Origin: Janthinobacterium sp. BJB426
Lineage (GTDB): Bacteria > Pseudomonadota > Gammaproteobacteria > Burkholderiales > Burkholderiaceae_D
DNA: 64,000 nucleotides
NCBI RefSeq assembly: GCF_002735705.1
Contig: NZ_PDZL01000009.1
Span: 124,001 to 188,000 of the forward strand
Direction of reading: 5' to 3'
Every line of letters starts with the position of its first letter. The stretch's first letter is position 1. A model generated the notes under the pieces. That model ran no database searches, was not told the origin of the DNA, and worked only from the letters and a program-made list of their open reading frames with translations. This document shows positions 36,897-46,015 of this stretch, piece after piece. Made by a program: the position numbers and the translations under genes.

Positions 36897-37840
36897 TGCT
36901 GTGCTCGGTCATCGTGCCGCTGTATAACAAGGGGCCGTATATCGAAGCGGCGCTGGCCTCGGTGCTGGCGCAAACCCATGCCGACTGGGAAGTGGTGGTG
37001 GTCGATGATGGTTCCAGCGATGATGGCGCGCAGCGCGTGCTGGCCTGCGTCGATGCGCGCGTGCGGCTGGTAAGCCAGGCGAATGGCGGCGTGTCGCGCG
37101 CGCGTAACCGCGGCATCCAGGAAGCGCGTGGCGAATTGATCTGTTTTCTCGATGCGGACGACTGGTATGGCCCCGTGTATCTGGAAACCATGGTGGCCAT
37201 GGCGCGCGCGCATCCGTCGGGGTCATTTTTCGCCTGCGGCTTCGAACGCATACCGGACAGCAGCCTGGCGGCGCTCAGCTACCAGGGCGCGGCAGTGCGC
37301 GAGACGCGCCTGCTGGACGACTTTTTCGAGCGGCGCCGCCGGGGCGGACCGTTTTTTTGCACGAATTCGGTGGCCATCTGGCGCCGCGACTTGTTGCCCT
37401 TGCAACCGTGCTTTCCGGAAGGCGAGTCGGCCGGCGAAGACCAGGACCTGTGGTTCCGCCTGGCCGAGCGCCTGACGCTGGCGTTTACGCCGGCACAGCT
37501 GGTGGCCTACCGTGTCGAGGTGGCCGGCAGCCTGTGCGCGATCGAGTCGGCCGATGTGCTGGCGCCCACGTTCGAACGGCTGGAGCAGCGCGCCCGGGCC
37601 TGGCCGGCGGCCAATCCGGCGCGCCGTTCCGCCTTGCGGCTGGTGTCGGATGCCCGCGTCAGCGTGGCGCGCGCGGCGCTGGCGCGGGGCCGGCGCGGCG
37701 AAGCGCTGGCCGGGCTGCGTCGCGCCGCCAGCGGCGGCATGTCGCGTCACTGGTGGGTGGCCCTGGCTTTGTGCTGTTTGCTGCCGACCCGGCTCGCCGT
37801 CAAATGGCAAATGTGGCGCGAAACGCACATTATTGGCTGA
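36896..37840 (+). CDS. Glycosyltransferase family 2
   Basis: A 314-residue GT-A fold enzyme. The start MLCSVIVPLYNKGPYIEAAL is the GT2 hallmark, followed by VVVDDGSSDDG, NGGVSRARNRGIQEARGE and the metal-binding DXD region FLDADDWYG. The catalytic region is GESAGEDQDLWFRLAERL. A C-terminal Arg-rich helical tail ends in a hydrophobic segment that may hold it at the membrane. It transfers one sugar of the EPS repeat; donor and linkage are not predictable. The start overlaps the previous stop by one base. It is the last gene of the epsD-type operon. Confidence 0.92.
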   Translation: MLCSVIVPLYNKGPYIEAALASVLAQTHADWEVVVVDDGSSDDGAQRVLACVDARVRLVSQANGGVSRARNRGIQEARGELICFLDADDWYGPVYLETMVAMARAHPSGSFFACGFERIPDSSLAALSYQGAAVRETRLLDDFFERRRRGGPFFCTNSVAIWRRDLLPLQPCFPEGESAGEDQDLWFRLAERLTLAFTPAQLVAYRVEVAGSLCAIESADVLAPTFERLEQRARAWPAANPARRSALRLVSDARVSVARAALARGRRGEALAGLRRAASGGMSRHWWVALALCCLLPTRLAVKWQMWRETHIIG

Positions 37841-38044
37841 GCTGAAACTAATATTAATGCTTGAAAGAATACTTTAGGTATATGCTGCAGGTATTCGCAG
37901 TGCCTTCCGCAGTGTCTTCGCCTTTTGCCCGATCTTGTACGGCGGGCCGTCCTGTGTCTCGCAAGCAGCCTCGACAGGAGGCGTATGATATGCCCCACGC
38001 AGCGGCGGTATCTTGCTCGATAGTTGATGTTAAGAAGGTAATCT

Positions 38045-40276
38045 ATGAAATTCGCTAAATATACACTGGTCAAGGTAGCGCTACTGCTCGTCTGTTCGGC
38101 TTGCGGCCAGGCCCAGGCCGACTGGGCGCTCGCGACCGATCCGCTGGCTATCCGCACCTTGCCGGACAACCGCCAGATCCAGCCGCAAAATCCCCCCAGC
38201 TTCAGCTGGTCGCGCCATCCGCAGTCGCCGGCGTCCTACCTGATTGAAGTGCGCTCCGCGGGCACCGTGGTCAGCACCTTCACATCGGCGCGCAACTGGT
38301 ACCTGCCATCCAAGAAATTTGCGGCAGGCACATATAGCTGGCGCGTGCGTCCCAGCACGAGCAATGAGTGGTCGAGTCCGCGAACTTTTGTGATCGATGC
38401 CACATCGAAAGTGTTCGAAGTGCCGGAAAACGCCACCTTGCGCGCGGCCGTCGTATTGCGTCCGCGCCCGCGCGGCCTGGAGGATAATGCGACCTTTTTT
38501 GCGAGCTGGAGCGCGGCCAAGCGCGCCGACCGCAGCCAGGTGCTGACCTGGCTGAGCAATGAAGTCAAGCGCAACATGACGGAACTCGCGCCCGTTTCCG
38601 ACGCCGAGTGGCCTTTGTCGCCAGGCAAGGTACGCACTGCCGCCAACGAGGCGCAGAATGCGCGCGTCATTTCGCGCACGAATCTGAGTGCACGCCAGCT
38701 TGAGGCTGCCTCGCTGCTGTATCGCGTGACGGGCGAGAACCAGTACCTGGTAGAGGCGCTCAAGCGTGGCGACCAGCATGCCGCGCTCAGTACAAGCGGC
38801 GGCACCAGCTTTGTCAATCATGACCAGGGTAACCGCGCCATTGCGCAAAGCCTGATCAAGGCGGTCGACAACCTGGGCAGCGCCCTTGATGCGCCGCGCC
38901 GCGCCCTGTGGCTGGACAAGGTGCGCGTACGCACGAATGCGATGTACCTCGACCTGGCAGCGCAGACCGGGCGCCTGGACCAGTATCCCTACGATTCCCA
39001 CGCCGCCAGCAATATCGGTTTCCTGACGCTGATTTCAACGCTGTCCCTGGGCGATATCCCGGAGGCGAAGGACTGGTTCGATTTTTCGTTCCGCGCCTTT
39101 GTCAGTTCCTACAGCGTGTGGAGCGGTCCCGAGGGCGGTTTTGCCAACGGCACGGCGTATGCCGAGTATGAGGCCGACTACGCGCTGCAGATCTGGCCCG
39201 CCCTGGCTTACGCGACCAAGGTCGACCTGTTCACCAAGCCCTGGGCCAGCGGCTTCCTCGATTACCTGATGCATTTCGTGCCACCCGGTTCGCAGACCCA
39301 CGTGTTTGGCGACGGGCACGAGACGCTGCCTGAAATCCGCATGATGAAGGGTTTCGCCGCGCATTTCGCCACGCCTGCCGCGGCGTGGTATTTCAAGAAC
39401 CTGATCCGTACCGACGATTCGCTGGCTACGCTGCAGGCGCCGTACCCGTTGCCGGTGGCGACGGTGGTCACGCCCGCGCCGCCAGCCAACTCGGCGTATT
39501 ACCCGAGCATCGGCTGGGCCGCCATGCACAGCGACATCGGCAATCTGCAGCGTACCTCGGTGTATTTCAAATCGAGTCCCTATGGTTCGTTCAATCACAG
39601 TCATGGCGACCAGAACGGCTTTGTGCTGGCCAGCGCGGGCGTACCCCTGCTGACGGAAAGCGGCTGGTACGACTGGTACGATTCGCCGCTGTGGACGTCA
39701 TGGTACCGCCAGACCAAGGCGCACAATGCCTTGACGTTCGACAATGGCCAGGGCCAGCTGGTCGACGGTTATGAAACGACCATGGCGCGCAACGGCCGCA
39801 TTACCGCCTTTGCTCCCAAGGCAACCGTCGACTATGTGGCGGGCGACGCCACGCTGGCCTATGGCGGCCAGCTCAAATCGGCGCTGCGCAAGCTGTGGTA
39901 TTTGCGCACCATGGACGCCGTGGTGGTGCAGGACCAGGTGACCTCGGCCACGCCGCGCGTGTTCGAGTGGAACTTCCATACGTATGCGCCTATCGTGGTC
40001 GACGCCGGCGGCGCGATCTCGGTGACGAATCAGGGCCGCAAGGTGTGCGTGGTGCCGGTCAGCACCGGTGCGCGTTTCGAAAAGCGCACGGGACCTCCGC
40101 CGCAGCCCGGCACCTATGAAGAGCATGGGGTGTTCATCAAGTCGGCCGCGGCGCTGAGCGGCGAGTTCCTCACGGTGCTCGATGTCGGCTGCAAGAAGCC
40201 GTTGATCAAGCTGGGCAGCAACGGCACGGCCCGCACGCTGACGGTCGGCAAGCAAGTGGTGACATTGCCGAACTGA
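38045..40276 (+). CDS. Secreted heparinase II/III-like polysaccharide lyase
   Basis: A 743-residue exported protein. The signal region is VALLLVCSACGQAQA; a Cys near residue 20 might be lipidated, but the lipobox is poor. The N-terminal third has an Ig-like/DUF4962 segment (NPPSFSWSRHP, YSWRVRPST). It is followed by an alpha/alpha-toroid and then a heparinase II/III beta-sandwich containing GSFNHSHGDQNGFVLASAGVPLL and RQTKAHNALTFDNGQGQ. The His residues of those two motifs match known lyase sites. It probably trims or degrades the uronate-containing EPS in the periplasm. It has its own 204-bp upstream region, AAGG before the ATG, and a strong terminator. Confidence 0.87.
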   Translation: MKFAKYTLVKVALLLVCSACGQAQADWALATDPLAIRTLPDNRQIQPQNPPSFSWSRHPQSPASYLIEVRSAGTVVSTFTSARNWYLPSKKFAAGTYSWRVRPSTSNEWSSPRTFVIDATSKVFEVPENATLRAAVVLRPRPRGLEDNATFFASWSAAKRADRSQVLTWLSNEVKRNMTELAPVSDAEWPLSPGKVRTAANEAQNARVISRTNLSARQLEAASLLYRVTGENQYLVEALKRGDQHAALSTSGGTSFVNHDQGNRAIAQSLIKAVDNLGSALDAPRRALWLDKVRVRTNAMYLDLAAQTGRLDQYPYDSHAASNIGFLTLISTLSLGDIPEAKDWFDFSFRAFVSSYSVWSGPEGGFANGTAYAEYEADYALQIWPALAYATKVDLFTKPWASGFLDYLMHFVPPGSQTHVFGDGHETLPEIRMMKGFAAHFATPAAAWYFKNLIRTDDSLATLQAPYPLPVATVVTPAPPANSAYYPSIGWAAMHSDIGNLQRTSVYFKSSPYGSFNHSHGDQNGFVLASAGVPLLTESGWYDWYDSPLWTSWYRQTKAHNALTFDNGQGQLVDGYETTMARNGRITAFAPKATVDYVAGDATLAYGGQLKSALRKLWYLRTMDAVVVQDQVTSATPRVFEWNFHTYAPIVVDAGGAISVTNQGRKVCVVPVSTGARFEKRTGPPPQPGTYEEHGVFIKSAAALSGEFLTVLDVGCKKPLIKLGSNGTARTLTVGKQVVTLPN

Positions 40277-40291
40277 CCGCTGGTTCCAACA

Positions 40292-40327
40292 AAATCCACT
40301 GTCGTTGTTGCGGCAGTGGATTTTTTT
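40292..40327 (+). terminator. Rho-independent terminator between convergent genes
   Basis: AAATCCACTG (40292-40301) pairs perfectly with CAGTGGATTT (40314-40323) around a 12-nt loop, with further T residues to 40327. It ends the lyase transcript; the A-rich left side could also serve the minus-strand gene. Confidence 0.88.
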
Positions 40328-41319
40328 CAAGGCGCCAGCAGAAATTGTTCGATTTCCTGGCCCGGTCCGCCGCGCTGCTCCATCCGGGCATAGGCGCGCG
40401 ACACTTGTCCGGCCAATGCTTCCCGGAAGGCGTCGTCGGACAGGGCGCGCCGCAAGCCTTCGCGCATGGCGGCGCTGTCGCCGGCGGCAACGAAGCCCGC
40501 GTAATCGCGCCCCAGATACGCTTCGATGGCTTCGTGGCGCGTGGTGATCAGCGGTTTGCCATTGCGCAATACCCGCAGCAGCACGCTCTGGCCACACGCC
40601 TCGCCCTGGCTTTTCAGTGGCATGGCGACTACCCGGCTGCCTGCCAGCAACCTTTCAAACTGCGCTTCCGGCAAGTCGAGATGGACCGTCGTCCGTGCCG
40701 GGTCTTGCGCGGGGATCTGGTTTTGCGCCGACGCCACGATTACCAGGTGCGCTTCCAGCCCACGCGCCGCGTCCAGCAACAGGTCGTAATCGCGGTTGGA
40801 AAAGCCGCCGGCGAAGATGCTGCCGTCATCTTGCCGCTGGGCCGCCGTGGTGGCGCCGTCGAGATGCTGGCGCCACAGGTGGAAGTGCACGGCGGCGGGC
40901 GCGATGCCGACGTTGTCGGTCAGGTTCAGCGTTTCGCCGCTGGAAAACGTAATGAATTCCAGTCCGGGGAAATTGAGCAGGCGCCAGGCCCGGTTGATCA
41001 CGTTGCGGGCCCGCGTGCCATGGATGAAACAGGCCATCACGAGCAGGCGCTGCGGGCGCGGTAGCAGGCCCAGGCGTATCAGCGCCAGCACGGGCAGGGC
41101 CTGCCAGCCGACGACCAGCAAACGGTCTTGCTGGTGCCATAATTTGCGCGTGCGCAACAGCGACGGCGACAGCATGGCCGCCAGGATGGACAGTTTGCTG
41201 CGCATCTGCGGCTGCGCCTGCGCATCCGGCCCGATATGCGTCACGCGCGCGCCGCCTGCCGCCAGATGCTCGACGATGTCGTGGTAGGTTCCCGCTTCCG
41301 ACAGCAGCACATGGATCAT
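40327..41319 (-). CDS. Glycosyltransferase, GT-B (GT4-like)
   Basis: A 330-residue protein with a GT-B layout. The N-terminal half holds MIHVLLSEAGTYHDIV, VVGWQALPVLALIRLGLLP and MACFIHGTRARNVIN. The donor-binding half has IFAGGFSNRDYDLLLDAA, VVAMPLKSQGEACGQSVLLRVLRNGKPLITTRHEAIEAYL and the usual terminal helix. The Glu-containing EACGQSVLLR element corresponds to the EX7E region of GT4 enzymes. Its orientation against the rest of the EPS locus suggests a separate promoter in the divergent AT-rich region 41320-41635. Acceptor and donor are unknown. Confidence 0.82.
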   Translation of the reverse strand: MIHVLLSEAGTYHDIVEHLAAGGARVTHIGPDAQAQPQMRSKLSILAAMLSPSLLRTRKLWHQQDRLLVVGWQALPVLALIRLGLLPRPQRLLVMACFIHGTRARNVINRAWRLLNFPGLEFITFSSGETLNLTDNVGIAPAAVHFHLWRQHLDGATTAAQRQDDGSIFAGGFSNRDYDLLLDAARGLEAHLVIVASAQNQIPAQDPARTTVHLDLPEAQFERLLAGSRVVAMPLKSQGEACGQSVLLRVLRNGKPLITTRHEAIEAYLGRDYAGFVAAGDSAAMREGLRRALSDDAFREALAGQVSRAYARMEQRGGPGQEIEQFLLAP

Positions 41320-41635
41320 TGTTGCGCCTTATTAAAAATGAACATTATCACATTAAAACAACAGCCAGCGCCGTTCCGGCGGTTGTTGTCACTAAATTAA
41401 TGATTGGCAATCGACGGAATTATTATAATAGCATTAAAATAGATGTTTACACATTGTTTCAATGAAAGAGCTGTCACGCTGCGGCCAGTTTGCCGCGCCA
41501 TTGCCGTTCGCTGCTGGCGCAACGTTGGCTTGATGTTATTAGTGCAATATAATTAATTATTTCGTAAGGGTATGATATGCTTCGGCGCATGGCGTATTGT
41601 ATCTGCCTCAACCTTCTTTTGCCGTCGAACCGCCT
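41320..41635. promoter_or_regulatory. AT-rich divergent promoter region with a sigma-70-like promoter at 41525-41553
   Basis: No gene is seen. TTGGCT (41525-41530), a 17-bp spacer and a perfect TATAAT (41548-41553) point toward the glycosyltransferase gene at 41636. On the other strand a TATAAT (41427 to 41422) could serve the divergent gene. A CGCCG-TTC-CGGCG hairpin lies at 41369-41381. Confidence 0.55.
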
Positions 41636-42847
41636 ATGTCCCTGAAGATTTTGCAACTGGTGCCGGAAAGCCTGCCCACGTTTCGCCCTGATGTCGCGGT
41701 GCTGTTCGGCAAATACCTGCCGCGCCATGGTGTCGAATGCGATATCGTCGGCATGCCGTCGCAACAGGCGCCGCAGGCGCAGGGCTTTCGCTCCGTGCGC
41801 CACGGGCGTTTCCTGGACAGCCGTCTCTTGCGCGAACTGGCGTTTCAGTGGCTTTGCCTGCGCGCCCTGGTGGGCGCCCGCCGCGCCAGTTGCGATGCGA
41901 TCCAGGTGCGCGACATGGTGCCCACGGGCCTGCTCGCCATGCTGGTGGCGCGCCTGAAGGGCATACCGTTCTATTACTGGGTGTCTTACCTGATCAGCGA
42001 GGGACGCATCGAACGCGCGCGCAGCAGCCTGGCGCAGCGCCCCACCTTGCGCGCGCGCCTGGTGCTGTGCAAGGGCTTGCTCGAACAATGGTTGCTGTAC
42101 AGCATTGTGTTGCCGCGCGCTAATCACGTCTTCGTGCAAAGCGAAGCGATGCTGCGCATGATGCAGGCACGCGGCATCGCGGCGCAGCGCCTCACGGCCG
42201 TGCCCATGGGTGTTGACATGGAAGTGTTGCAGGCGCAAGCCATCGCGCCCGTCCGTCCGGGGGGCTGGGAGGAGGTGCCCTTGCTGGCCTACCTTGGCAC
42301 ACTCGACCAGTCGCGCCAGCTGGAACGCTTGCTGGACGCCTTGCTGATCGTGCGCCGGCATATCCCGGATGCCCGCCTGCTGCTGATCGGCGCTTCCGAT
42401 ACGCCATCCGACGTCGATGATTTGCTGGCCTATGCGCAGCGCGCCGGCCTGGCCGGGGCCGTGCGCGTGACGGGCTGGCTGCCCTCGGACCAGGCGTGGC
42501 CCCTGCTGGCCGGGGCCGATGCCGCGCTGTCGTATATTCCCCGTGGCGCCCTGTTCGACGTCAGTTCGCCCACCAAGCTGCTCGAATACCTGGCCCTGCG
42601 CATGCCGGCCGTGGGCAATGACAGTCCGGATCAGGTCGAGGTGCTGACGGCCAGCGGCGCAGGCTGGCTGACGGCCAGCGAACCGGCCGCGATGGCCGCG
42701 GCGATGACGGCCATCTTGTCCGATGTGCCCGCAGCGCGCGCCCGTGCCCAGGCCGGCGTCGCCTATATCGCGGCGCAGCGCAGCTACCGTGTGCTGGCGC
42801 AGGCACTGGCGCAGCGCTACCAGGATCTTGCCAGTGCGCGCAGTTGA
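41636..42847 (+). CDS. Glycosyltransferase family 4
   Basis: A 403-residue GT-B enzyme. The start at 41636 (MSLKILQLVPESLPTFRPDV) begins the Rossmann fold directly; the longer frame to 41597 lies within the leader. Donor-domain motifs are YLGTLDQSRQLERLLDAL, LLLIGASDTPSD, VRVTGWLPSDQAWPLLAGADAALSYIPR and SPTKLLEYLALRMPAVGND, the latter two spanning the EX7E-like site. It is the first gene of the second EPS half and is served by the promoter at 41525-41553. Sugar specificity is unknown. Confidence 0.89.
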   Translation: MSLKILQLVPESLPTFRPDVAVLFGKYLPRHGVECDIVGMPSQQAPQAQGFRSVRHGRFLDSRLLRELAFQWLCLRALVGARRASCDAIQVRDMVPTGLLAMLVARLKGIPFYYWVSYLISEGRIERARSSLAQRPTLRARLVLCKGLLEQWLLYSIVLPRANHVFVQSEAMLRMMQARGIAAQRLTAVPMGVDMEVLQAQAIAPVRPGGWEEVPLLAYLGTLDQSRQLERLLDALLIVRRHIPDARLLLIGASDTPSDVDDLLAYAQRAGLAGAVRVTGWLPSDQAWPLLAGADAALSYIPRGALFDVSSPTKLLEYLALRMPAVGNDSPDQVEVLTASGAGWLTASEPAAMAAAMTAILSDVPAARARAQAGVAYIAAQRSYRVLAQALAQRYQDLASARS

Positions 42848-43018
42848 CGCCCAAGCTTGGATGGACAGGCAAGAAGTTGTTGCCGAACACGTAAACGGCG
42901 CTCAGAATGCACCATGGGTGGTGTTCCCTGGAAGAAAATTGTTGTAGATATTAGCGCAATGCAGCAAATATATTTGTCTTCGTGTCTAAATTACAAAAGT
43001 ACAACATATAATACCAAT

Positions 43019-44113
43019 ATGACTACGATAATGCTGCTAGGACCTGCACTGACTGCGGTGAGCGGGGTAACCACCCATTTGAATCAACTATTTCACAGTT
43101 CTTTGTCGCAAGACTACAAGCTCGTACACTTCCAGGTGGGCAGCGAAGGGCGCAACGAGTCGCGCCTGCACAAGCTGCTGCGTTTTGCCTGGAGCCCCGT
43201 GCAGTTCGTGCAGGCCGTGCGCCAGCAGCGCCCGCAGATTGTGCATATCAACACGTCGATGGAGTGGCGCAGCTATTGGCGCGATATCGTCTATCTGCTG
43301 CTGGCCAAGGCCATGGGCAAGCGCGTCGTGTACCAGGTGCATGGCGGCGCATTGCCACAGGTGTTTTTTAACGGCAAGCCATTGCTGACGGGCCTGCTGC
43401 GGCGCGTGCTGCGCGCGGCCGATGTGGTGGTGCTGCTGGCGCAATGCGAATTGCAGGGCTATCGCGACTTCGATCCCGCGCTGGCGCTCGACGTGATACC
43501 CAATGCCATCGATGCGGGCAGCGACCCCGGCGACAGGCCGCTCTTGCCGCAGCGTCCGCTGTCACTCGTGTACGTGGGGCGCCTGGCGGAAAGCAAGGGC
43601 CTGTTCGACTTGCTCGAAGCGCTGCGCCTGGCGCGCGCCGCTGGCGTGCAGGCAACGCTGGCACTGGCCGGCAGCGGCCCCCTCGAAGCGGCGCTGCGCG
43701 AGCGCGTCGCCGGACTCGGTTTGCAGGAGGCGGTGCGCTTTCTCGGCCCCGTCTTTGGCGCTGAAAAGGAAGCCGTGTGGCGCCAGGCCGACCTGTTCGG
43801 TTTTCCCACCTTGCACCAGGAAGGCTTGCCGTATGCGCTGCTGGAAAGCATGGCCGCGCGCACACCCGTCCTGGTGTGCCCCGTGGGCGCGATTGCCGAC
43901 GTGATGCAGGATGGCGTGCATGGCGTGTTCTTGCCGCCGCGCAATCCCCAGGCGCTGGCGGACGCCATCGTGCGCCTCGACGGCGACCGCGCCCTGTTGC
44001 AGCGCATGGGGCAAGCATGCCGCGAGCGCATCGAAAGCGCCTATACGGTCGAGCGCCTGGCGCAGGATTTCCGCCGCGTCTACCGCGCCTTGCTGGCGCC
44101 GCCGGCAGTCTAG
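43019..44113 (+). CDS. Glycosyltransferase family 4
   Basis: A 364-residue GT-B enzyme, start taken at 43019 (TTIMLLGPALTAVSGVTTHL), where the conserved fold begins. The frame is open back to 42857, but that stretch is AT-rich and looks like promoter. Motifs are VVYQVHGGALPQ, VIPNAIDAG, LVYVGRLAESKGLFDLLEAL, LALAGSGPLE, VRFLGPVFGAEKEAVW and FPTLHQEGLPYALLESMAARTPVL, with the EX7E pair E-x7-E in the last. A TATAAT only 6 bp before the ATG would imply a nearly leaderless message. It is followed 26 bp later by the amidotransferase gene. Confidence 0.88.
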   Translation: MTTIMLLGPALTAVSGVTTHLNQLFHSSLSQDYKLVHFQVGSEGRNESRLHKLLRFAWSPVQFVQAVRQQRPQIVHINTSMEWRSYWRDIVYLLLAKAMGKRVVYQVHGGALPQVFFNGKPLLTGLLRRVLRAADVVVLLAQCELQGYRDFDPALALDVIPNAIDAGSDPGDRPLLPQRPLSLVYVGRLAESKGLFDLLEALRLARAAGVQATLALAGSGPLEAALRERVAGLGLQEAVRFLGPVFGAEKEAVWRQADLFGFPTLHQEGLPYALLESMAARTPVLVCPVGAIADVMQDGVHGVFLPPRNPQALADAIVRLDGDRALLQRMGQACRERIESAYTVERLAQDFRRVYRALLAPPAV

Positions 44114-44139
44114 CCGAACTCTTTTTTAAGCGAGCCTAT

Positions 44140-46008
44140 ATGTGCGGTATTGCCGGTTTGATCTTCCCTTCGTCCGTTGCCGGCCTGCCGGCCGCGCTCG
44201 ACGCCATGGGGCGCGCCATCGCGCACCGCGGTCCCGATGACACGGGCGTGCTCCAGGCGGCCACGGCCGACGGCGCCTGGCAGGTGGGCTTGCTGCACCG
44301 CCGCCTGTCCATCATCGACATCGCCACGGGCCACCAGCCGCTGGGCAATGAGACGGGTGACGTGCAAATCATCTTCAATGGCGAAATCTACAATTTCCAG
44401 CCCCTGCGTGACGAGCTGATCGCGCTGGGCCACCATTTCCGCACGGCATCGGACACGGAAACCATCGTGCATGCCTACGTGCAATGGGGTGAAGAGTGCG
44501 TGCAGCATTTCCGCGGCATGTTTGCGTTTGCCATCTGGGATGCGCGCAACGACCGCCTGTTCATGGCGCGCGACCCGTTCGGCAAGAAACCCCTGTTCCT
44601 GTGGCAGCACGAGGGGAAAATGGCTTTCGGCTCGGAAATCAAGGCGTTGCTGGCCTTGCCGGACGTGGCGCCGCAAGCGGATGAGGCCGCCATCTGGGAT
44701 TATTTCGCCTACCGCTACGTGCCGGGCCCGGCCACCTTGTTCCAGGGCATCCGCAAGCTGGCGCCCGGTTCCACGGCCACGTGGGAAAACGGCGTGCTGC
44801 GCGAGCGCGTGTATTACACGCCGCCCGACAGCCGGCCCCGCCTGGCGGCCCCGCTGCCGGCCGACCCCGTCGCCACCTTCCTCGGCAAGCTCGATGAATC
44901 GGTGCGCATCCGCATGATTTCCGACGTGCCTTTCGGTGCCTTCCTGTCCGGCGGCATCGATTCGTCGGCCGTTGTGGCGCTGATGTCGCGCCATGCGGGC
45001 GTGCCCGTGAAAACGTTTTCCGTCGGTTTCAAGGAGGGCGGCTTCAGCGAGCTGGCGTATGCGGCCGATATCGCGCGGCAATTTTCCACGGAACACCATG
45101 AACTGGAAGTGTCCGTCGACCAGGTCATCGCCTTGCTGCCCGACCTCGTGCGCTTCCGCGATGCCCCCGTGGCCGAACCGTCCGACATTCCCATCTACCT
45201 GCTGGCGAAAGAATCGCGCAAGACGGTCAAGATGGTCTTGACGGGCGAAGGCTCCGATGAAATCCTCGGCGGCTACCCCAAGCACGTCTACGAGCGCTAT
45301 GCGGGCCATTACCAGATGCTGCCGGGCTTGCTGCGCCACGGCTTGATCGAACCGGCTGTCGGCGCCTTGCCCTACCGTTTCCGCCGCGCAAAGACGGCCA
45401 TCGTCAACCTGGGGCTGGAAGCGTTCGACGAGCGCATGCCGCGCTGGTTCGGCATGATGTCCGACCAGGAACGCGCGCGCCTGGTGGCCATGCCGGCGCC
45501 GTCGCGCCAGCGCGATCCATCGCTGGGCTGCGGCAGTGCCGGCAACAGCGCCTTGCGCCGCATCCTGTGCTTCGATCAACTGAGCTGGCTGCCCGACAAC
45601 CTGCTCGAACGGGGCGACCGCATGACCATGGCCGCCTCGCTGGAAGCGCGCATGCCCTTCATGGACCACGAACTGGCCGCGTATGTGTCGAGCCTGCCGG
45701 ACGAGTACCGCGTGCGCGGCCGCACCACCAAGTGGATCTTGCGCGAAGCCATGAAGCAACTGCTGCCGGAAAATATCCTGTCGCGGCCGAAAGTGGGCTT
45801 CCGCGTGCCCGTCAACGAATGGTTCCGTGGCCCCATGAAGGATTACTTGTACGACCACCTGACGGGCGCCGAGTCGCGCACGCGCCACTATTACCATGCG
45901 CAAGCCCTGCAGCAAGTGCTGGCCGAGCACGTGGCCGGGCGGCAAAACCACGAGAAGCTGCTGTGGAGTTTGCTCACCCTGGAAATCTGGCACCGCCAGT
46001 ATCTGTGA
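44140..46008 (+). CDS. asnB: Asparagine synthase-type glutamine amidotransferase
   Basis: A 622-residue enzyme. The start MCGIAG exposes the catalytic Cys2 after Met removal, so 44140 is secure although the frame is open far upstream. The class-II glutaminase domain has AHRGPDD, LLHRRLSIID and IFNGEIYN. The synthase domain has the PPi loop FLSGGIDSSAVVALMSR (about residue 268) and GEGSDEILGGYPKH. Homologues in exosortase EPS loci are thought to amidate a sugar carboxylate or work on a peptide; free asparagine synthesis is the alternative. Sitting between glycosyltransferases and a heparinase-family gene with short spacing, a role in modifying the uronic-acid polymer is likely but unproved. 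Confidence 0.9.
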   Translation: MCGIAGLIFPSSVAGLPAALDAMGRAIAHRGPDDTGVLQAATADGAWQVGLLHRRLSIIDIATGHQPLGNETGDVQIIFNGEIYNFQPLRDELIALGHHFRTASDTETIVHAYVQWGEECVQHFRGMFAFAIWDARNDRLFMARDPFGKKPLFLWQHEGKMAFGSEIKALLALPDVAPQADEAAIWDYFAYRYVPGPATLFQGIRKLAPGSTATWENGVLRERVYYTPPDSRPRLAAPLPADPVATFLGKLDESVRIRMISDVPFGAFLSGGIDSSAVVALMSRHAGVPVKTFSVGFKEGGFSELAYAADIARQFSTEHHELEVSVDQVIALLPDLVRFRDAPVAEPSDIPIYLLAKESRKTVKMVLTGEGSDEILGGYPKHVYERYAGHYQMLPGLLRHGLIEPAVGALPYRFRRAKTAIVNLGLEAFDERMPRWFGMMSDQERARLVAMPAPSRQRDPSLGCGSAGNSALRRILCFDQLSWLPDNLLERGDRMTMAASLEARMPFMDHELAAYVSSLPDEYRVRGRTTKWILREAMKQLLPENILSRPKVGFRVPVNEWFRGPMKDYLYDHLTGAESRTRHYYHAQALQQVLAEHVAGRQNHEKLLWSLLTLEIWHRQYL

Positions 46009-46015
46009 GACGTCC

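Noticed and set aside
37868-37885. AATACTTTAGGTATAT resembles the candidate MarR operator at 13182-13201
   Set aside because: Only one arm and the centre match; the second arm is absent, so it is not an inverted repeat.
43777-44139. In-frame N-terminal extension of the asparagine-synthase gene
   Set aside because: It overlaps the end of the preceding glycosyltransferase, and the enzyme needs Cys directly after the initiator Met.
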